Origin: Ceratotherium simum simum
Lineage: Eukaryota > Chordata > Mammalia > Perissodactyla > Rhinocerotidae
Assembly (NCBI RefSeq): GCF_000283155.1
Contig: NW_004454217.1
Span: 2,820,379 to 2,884,378 of the forward strand
DNA: 64,000 nt
Direction: 5' to 3'
Made by a program: the position numbers and the translations under genes. Shown here piece after piece: positions 58,005 to 64,000 of this stretch (its first letter is position 1; every line of letters starts with the position of its first letter). The notes beneath the pieces were generated by a model. That model made no database searches. It was given only the letters and a program-made list of their open reading frames with translations, and was not told the DNA's origin.

Positions 58005-59895
58005 CCCTTTTCTACCTCTTCTCCATATTCCAAGACCATAAGCATTCATTTCTAACACTTCTCTGCCCTTCTCTGGAGACGTCATAGAGAAATGTCTGAA
58101 TAAGTTCATAACATTTGTTTGGGAAGAAACTGGAAATAATTGGAAGAACCCTTGTCTTAATTTTAGAAGATTCATTTCCCAATTCCTCCTTTCTTATTTA
58201 CTAGATATACATCTTGGGATGCTGACTTAAGATTTCTGGTCCTTTTTCTTTCTCATCCGTAAAACAGAAGTTATTATATCTATAGGCCAGAGTCTTGGAG
58301 AAATTTTACAGAGAGGTAAATCTGCTTATCAAGATACATAGTAAAGAATAGACTCAGGATATTTTTAAAAATAAGTGAATGAGTTAACACACGAACGATG
58401 CTGAAGCCTAACGGTACATGGAAATAGTTTATGAAGATAATGCCCAGCTGTTCCCATTTAGTAAATACCCACACAAAGGAATAAAGAAATGGAGATGTGA
58501 ATAGTAAAGAACCGTTATGTCCCATTTTAGAATTCTGTGGAATAGTAATTTTTAAGCAAGAAAGGAAAGAAAAGGCATTACAAATTTCAAAAAATAACCT
58601 TTAAGTCAATCAATGCATCTGCACATTTTCTGTGAAATGGAAATTAAGATATTTCACCAAATGCATACAAGATTTATAATGATATGTGCCACCCTCCACC
58701 CTGTGTTGAAAATCATTGCCCCACAGAAGGATATGAATTATGTTGACAACACATTTGAGCTCAGTGTTAAGAAAAATTGTCCACAAATATATTATTCCTC
58801 TTTTATAATAAGAATTAAACACATTATGGTTATAAATACACTGGGGTTATTTTGAGGAAATTTCACAATAGTTTAATTTCCCATTTGGAAATAAGTGGCA
58901 TATGAAAACTGGTCATTATATACATGAATTTTCTTTTCCCTGACTATCAGTGTCACACGTTTCACAATTACTTAAATGTACTATACAATTTACATTTACA
59001 AACAAGTTACTGGTAAGAACGTCTTGTGTATTCTGCCACCCAAATTGTTTAACTATCTGTACTATCTACACTATGGATACAACCCCAGTCCAAGGTGAAC
59101 TAGAGTTGCTAGTGAACTGGTTATACAGATCCTTACTCACTGTTAATTTTCATAACAGAAGAGTTCCCCACAAAAGGTAAAATCAGGAAATGTGTTTGGT
59201 GTGTGTACATCTACCCCAGGCTCAATAAGGAGCATGTACCTATATATTTACCAATAAATATACGGCCTTAAGAATAGCATTAGCATCAAGATACAATAAC
59301 AAGAGGAAAGGAATATAAAGAGATTTTACATGCAGATGGTGCCTTGCTATTTATCACTAAGCCACAAACAATTATCCTGGAAATATTGAGATTAATAGGC
59401 CCATTTCGTAAAAGAGCTAATTGTGAGAGGCATTGGGATAAATTTGAGCTATTTTCCGTATCAAAAGTTTTCTCTAGGGCAACTGCATTTTCTACAGAGT
59501 TATAACCAACCTGCCAATGCCACAAAAATTTTTCTGCAATTTTAGGATGCTTCATTTTATGCGAATGTGATTATTCTGGGATTGTGGGGTTATATGCAGA
59601 TAAATCTGGAAAGTGGCACTGTCTAAGGGATGCCCAGCACCTGCAACATACCAGAAGTTCAGTTTCCCTCACACATCTGAATTCTCTCTCCTTTGTCTAC
59701 TTCAGAGCCTAATACAATCCAATATGTTTTGGTAGTGATTTTCAATTAATGAATATTCATGAACAGCGAACATTTGAAAGGCTTTGGATTTTTACTATGC
59801 CGATAACTGGGGGATTTGCTACAGCTTCCATAAGTCAACATGCAGTAAACAAAGCCAGGCCAAGAAGTTTTATGGCAAGGGCATAGGCTATGAGA
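58005..59895. other. Unassigned non-coding sequence
   Basis: No repeat, RNA or gene recognised. Opposing frames at 58610-58855 and one at 58950-59180 are short and lack family features. Confidence 0.5.
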
Positions 59896-59899
59896 CTGC

Positions 59900-60085
59900 A
59901 GAGTAAAGTTGAATAACAGAGAAACAGGAGACTGAGTTCAGAAAACACAGATTCAAGTTCCAGGTCCTTCACTAGCTGTGTGATTCTGCACGTCAATCAT
60001 TGCATCTGTCTCTTCTGTGAAATGGGATTAAAGATCCTGTAATCAAATGGGACCATATATGAAGCACTTTATAAACAATAAAATA
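59900..60085 (+). repeat. MIR SINE (sense)
   Basis: Words in MIR order: 'acagattcaagttccaggtc', 'cttcactagctgtgtgattc', 'tgcatctgtctcttctgtga', 'aatgggattaaagatcctg' and 'tgaagcactttataaacaat'. Confidence 0.7.
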
Positions 60086-60089
60086 TGAA

Positions 60090-61085
60090 AGAAAACGATA
60101 TACATGTTAGCTTTGGTTGTTTCTTGCAAATTGGGTAATTATGCTCGTCTCACTCAAAAACAGGTGTTAAACATCTTTCTACTAAGCATCTTCGGCTGGA
60201 CTGTAAATTTCAGTAGGAGGAGTTGCCGTGTTAGAAGCCAGAACATTCTTAGAATCCTGCTGAAAAGAAAGCATTTGCAAGTTGTATTTGACTACTTCTT
60301 AATAAGTTGTATTCTTTTTGAAAAACCCACAGAAAATAAAGAGCAAACACTTATTTGAATGCTATAATTTTGCTCCTCACATTAAGTACAATGTAGCAAT
60401 ATTACAGTTGGAACAATTTAGTGGAAGGAGTGATGGAAGAAAATGGAAATCATTAAGCTAAATATCACCCTACGTAACTTAGGCTACCTATTTGAATAAC
60501 AACCAGATTAATTTTTTCGATTAGCTACAGCTAGACAGAGAAGACATTCATGAACAACTAACAGCATATATAAACACTTAGAAGCATATTTTCTTCTTTA
60601 GCTTTATGTAAGCTAGAGATGATAATAAATGTTTCCTCATGGCTATATCTGATCAGCCAAATTCCTTTGCTCAATTACAGTCTATCCTTGAAAAAAATGA
60701 ACTAAACTGGGAATGAATTAGATAAAATACTAAAAAATAACATTAAAGGAATATTTACTTCATTGAGAAACCAGATCTATAGCCAAGGAAGGAACTCGAA
60801 TCTAGTGCTTCCCACACTGTGTGATGAGCGGCAAGTATCTTCTTTTTCTTCATTTCAATTTGATACTTCTGTAAAGTGCAATAAATATGTTACCCATAAA
60901 ATAAAATTTTATAAAGAAGTGCCAAAAACAGTCCCATTTTTCTTGTTATTATTAGATTTAAAGACATGTTGTTAATCTGTCAAAATGCGATACAAGTTTC
61001 TGCAATGTTTACTCTCAGTTTCTGTACTTATATCCTCACTGATAGTAACAAACGGCCTGCGGACAGTTACCAGACTGCAGACTAG
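60090..61085. other. Unassigned non-coding sequence
   Basis: Nothing recognised. Frames at 60104-60358 and 60763-60975 are short and unfamiliar. Confidence 0.5.
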
Positions 61086-61092
61086 ACTTTGA

Positions 61093-61322
61093 GTAGCTAA
61101 CTTTTTTTTTTGTAAAGGGCTAGATAGTAAATATTTTAGGCCTTGTGTACCACATGGTCTCTGTTATGACTACTAAACTTGGCTGTTCTGACATGGAAAC
61201 TGCAATAGACAAGGCATAAATAAATGGTCATAACTTTATGTTGCAACAAAACTTTAGTTATAAAAGCAAGTAGTAGCTTGGATTTGGCTGATGAGCTATA
61301 GTTTGCTGATATCTGCTCTAAG
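61093..61322 (+). repeat. MER58-like hAT element, second copy
   Basis: Same order as 34205-34425: 'ttgtaaagggctagatagta', 'aatattttaggccttgtgta', 'ccacatggtctctgttatga', 'gcaacaaaactttagttata', 'gatgagctatagtttgctga'. Both copies have the same orientation. Confidence 0.7.
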
Positions 61323-61329
61323 CTATGGC

Positions 61330-61905
61330 ATCCATGGTGTCTGTCAATGTAACACACAAGAGAAAATTCTAAAACATTGACATACTAGATTATCAATGCA
61401 AATTCCAAGGATGGGTGGAAAATTCTATCTGGATTAATGGAATGGGGCAGAATGGGGTAAGGGAAAGAAATACATAACTGAGGAGTCAAGGCCTGATTTA
61501 GGGCAAAGCAAATTGAAAAGTGGAAGGAGAAAGCAAGTGGTGACACACAGAGAAGAAAGAATATGCATTTAGCACTCTCCCTAATGTGGCAAGCATTCAA
61601 AAATGTTGGTCATTATTAGTTTTAGGGTAAATCTTGTCTATGAGAGATTAAGTTGTAACTTTTTTTATGGGCACTTTTGGTGTGCTATAGTTAAGATGGT
61701 ACTTTAAAGTATCAAGCTGTGAGGAAACAAAGAAATTTTGTACAGAAGTAGCACCCTGCTGTTAATTATGAGACCTGATTATATTCTAAGACAGTTGCCG
61801 CCGTCTTGCAACTTTGATCAACTTTCAACTTTCCTTCAGTCTCTTGATTTGTAATAAGGCGATACATTCAACTAAATATATCTTTCCTTCACAATGTAGA
61901 TTTTT
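61330..61905. other. Unassigned non-coding sequence
   Basis: No gene or repeat family recognised. Confidence 0.5.
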
Positions 61906-61908
61906 TGT

Positions 61909-62065
61909 GTGGTGAAAGGAGCACTGGGTTAAGATGTAGCCTTTAGCTTCCAGTACTTTCTTTGCCACTGACCAGCTATGCAGTCAAAGACAAGTTGCTT
62001 AAACGTCCCAGGCATCATTTCCTAATCTATTAAAATGAAGCTTCGAACTGATGACCTACAAGACC
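61909..62065 (+). repeat. MIR SINE (sense), 5' part
   Basis: It reads 'gtggtgaaaggagcactggg', 'ctttgccactgaccagctat', 'caaagacaagttgcttaaac', 'aggcatcatttcctaatcta'. These are MIR landmarks in order, with the 3' part lost. Confidence 0.65.
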
Positions 62066-62069
62066 TCAT

Positions 62070-62566
62070 AAAAAGAAATCACCTTGTGTCAGATTTACCT
62101 TTGCTGGTAATTCTCTATATGAATATATGAATATACCTGTTGACCCTTTAAACTGTGGCACTCTCTCTGCCAAGTATCACCAAGGTTTATAATGTCCCAT
62201 TTTGCTTTCAGTTAAGGAGATCATATTTAGAAAGATCTACATTATCAGAAGAAAAAAAGAAATTCTGCTTTATATAATCCGAGCTTCCAGCCTGAGTGAT
62301 AGTGCCTAAACTACTTAAGGCATGCAGATAGAATAACAGAGCAATTATTAATGTCTAGTGAAAAAGAAGAATAATCTAGGAGATCAGTATGTAAGGTAAT
62401 GTTCCATAGCAACAGAGCAGGGAGTGGATTTTTCTGGTCAGAAGAAGTTGTAGGATTAGTGATCTTGGCAGGAAAAACAGAACATTCTTGATCCTCTTCT
62501 AACACTATCTATTGCCAAGGAAGATTTTGTTTTAACCCTTTTTATCTTCGTCAATATAAACCTGAT

Positions 62567-62604
<38 letters not shown>

Positions 62605-62885
62605 ATGAGAGATAAAATCTTTGTTATGGGAAGTTGGAGAATAAATAATAAGATTTATTCAACCTAGGCCCCTAAGTTAGTTGAATTATTTAGAAGATAG
62701 GCAAGATCTTGTCACTACCTTCAAAAGGCACTAATCAATAAGGTATCTCTTTGGTAACCCAACAAATATTTATTACCAGAACCAAAAATCCATTCTGACT
62801 TCCCCCACTTACTTATACTTTTGAACTTATTGACTGAATATGCTGCTGCTTTAAAAATTGAACAAAACATATAAATACAGCAGTG
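62070..62885. other. Unassigned, containing a GATA microsatellite
   Basis: Apart from the (GATA)n tract at 62571-62603, no family or gene is recognised. Confidence 0.5.
62571..62603. repeat. (GATA)8 microsatellite
   Basis: Eight uninterrupted GATA units (read as AGAT/ATAG) spanning 33 bp. Pure tetranucleotide tracts of this length are often polymorphic. Confidence 0.95.
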
Positions 62886-62889
62886 ATAA

Positions 62890-63530
62890 CTAGAAAGTAA
62901 CTACAGAAAAATATAAAGCTATCATAAAAATAACTCACGATTACATCACCATGAGGTGACCATTCTTAATATGAAAGAGAGATTCAAAGATACTTTTAAA
63001 AGTAATTTTCCTATAAAAATATGGGAATGACAATAATACTGCAAATATTTTTTGATAACTTTAACATTCTGTCTTCAGAATTTTCTCATATTCTTAGCTA
63101 TGTTTTGAGACTATTTGCACATGATCTCGTTAGACAGCTCGACAAAATGAATGTAGCTAGCTCATTGGTAATATATATTATATTGCTTTTGATTTTTACT
63201 ATTCTAAATAATAGCTAGATAAACATGATTTTGTGTATATATTTGTACACGTCTCAATTTCTTCAGGATAATTCCTGAAAATGAAATTACTATTTCAAAG
63301 TCTATGAATACTATTAAGGATTTTTATATGTGTATTGCCTAACTTACCTTGAGAATAATTGCACTTATAATATTTTCTTGAAATAAAGTATTGTTCACTT
63401 CTGCCAGTAACTTATCTGTGTGCGTGTATCTTAACATTTCTAACAATACAGGATATTATAATATTTTAAATCTTTTCCTATTTTGTAGACTATTTCACAG
63501 TCTTTATTATTTAGTCTTTCCGCTATTCTC
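62890..63530 (-). repeat. L1M 3' region (antisense), decayed
   Basis: The plus strand resembles the complement of old L1M 3' ends: 'caatttcttcaggataattc', 'ctgaaaatgaaattactatt', 'tcaaagtctatgaatac' (where the family has 'aattgctgggtcaaaggg'), then 'gtattgcctaacttaccttg'. Similarity is low but ordered. Confidence 0.5.
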
Positions 63531-64000
63531 ATATTTCTTGGGTTATTGTTGCTCTAGAACATAGGATCCATTTATCTTTTTGATATCTATAATGACTATA
63601 AAATATCTTCTTTCACAGTAGAATTAAATTTAACCATGTTATGAGACAATTTAATAATCTGTTTACTCTTTTCTCAGTGTTTCACACGGCTCTAAAGATT
63701 ACTGTAAGTTATCAATAAATATTTGTTTAATTAATAAATGATTAAATTAATTGATATTTACCATTTAAGGTGCATATGAATGAGTATATTTGGGTCTTAT
63801 TTCTTGAATAGGAAATGTTAATTATTTTTATCAGTTTTTTCTTAATCTTGAGATTCAGCAACAACTGATTTATTTGATGTACAGTTTTTATAATAAATAC
63901 TCAGACTTCTTACTGTTTCTACAAATTAGGCAAATGTCAACTAGATTAGTAAGATTGTGTTTTCTGTAATGTATTTTGTATGCTTTTAAAAACTAATACA
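63531..64000. other. Unassigned AT-rich non-coding sequence
   Basis: Nothing recognised to the end of the window. Confidence 0.5.

Noticed and set aside
62571..62603. Regularly spaced short repeats, considered as an array of the CRISPR type
   Set aside because: It is an uninterrupted GATA microsatellite without spacers, in a mammalian genome.

Overview
The window looks like non-coding nuclear DNA from a perissodactyl mammal, most likely an equid. The main evidence is ten copies of the tRNA-headed equine repetitive element (ERE) SINE, several bounded by 12 to 17 bp target-site duplications (TSDs). These sit on a deep layer of old mammalian repeats: LINE2, MIR, L1M, MaLR LTRs, MER5-like and MER58-like hAT elements and a Tigger-like transposon. 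The sequence is AT-rich and CpG-poor, with no operon structure, no convincing host exon and no RNA gene. Family names come from memory of consensus sequences, not from a database search, so subfamily labels are tentative.

Layout. 1-9.4 kb: LINE2, MIR and MER5-like fragments with four ERE copies; one ERE (2773-3020) splits a LINE2 copy. 9.4-15.1 kb: mostly unassigned, with LINE2 pieces. 15.2-16.8 kb: a GC-richer, LTR-like block followed by two EREs. 18.3-20.8 kb: LINE2, then a MaLR LTR split by an ERE, another ERE and a MIR. 22.9-25.1 kb: antisense L1, MER5-like and an ERE. 26-32.2 kb: long, broken LINE2 copies, antisense then sense. 33.4-37.4 kb: an ERE, a MER58-like element and a decayed retroviral pol remnant. 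39.9-42.4 kb: an L1 fragment abutting a 209-bp inverted repeat whose arms are 1.8 kb apart. 44.3-44.8 kb: an antisense MaLR LTR. 47.7-52.3 kb: LINE2, a run of four same-strand L1 3' pieces and a Tigger-like element. 52.8 kb: a tiny polyadenylated retrocopy with a perfect 18-bp TSD. 53.7-57.1 kb: polypyrimidine tracts, a LINE2/MIR nest, a solo ERV1-type LTR with a 4-bp TSD and antisense L1 ORF2. 57.8-64 kb: MIRs, a second MER58-like copy, a GATA microsatellite and antisense L1.

Nothing here works together as a pathway. All longer open frames fall in recognised repeats or unremarkable sequence. The most useful leads are the inverted repeat at 40160-42398, the mini-retrocopy at 52821-52930, the solo LTR at 55627-56292, and the division of the EREs into three tail types. 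I found no support for a new gene system.
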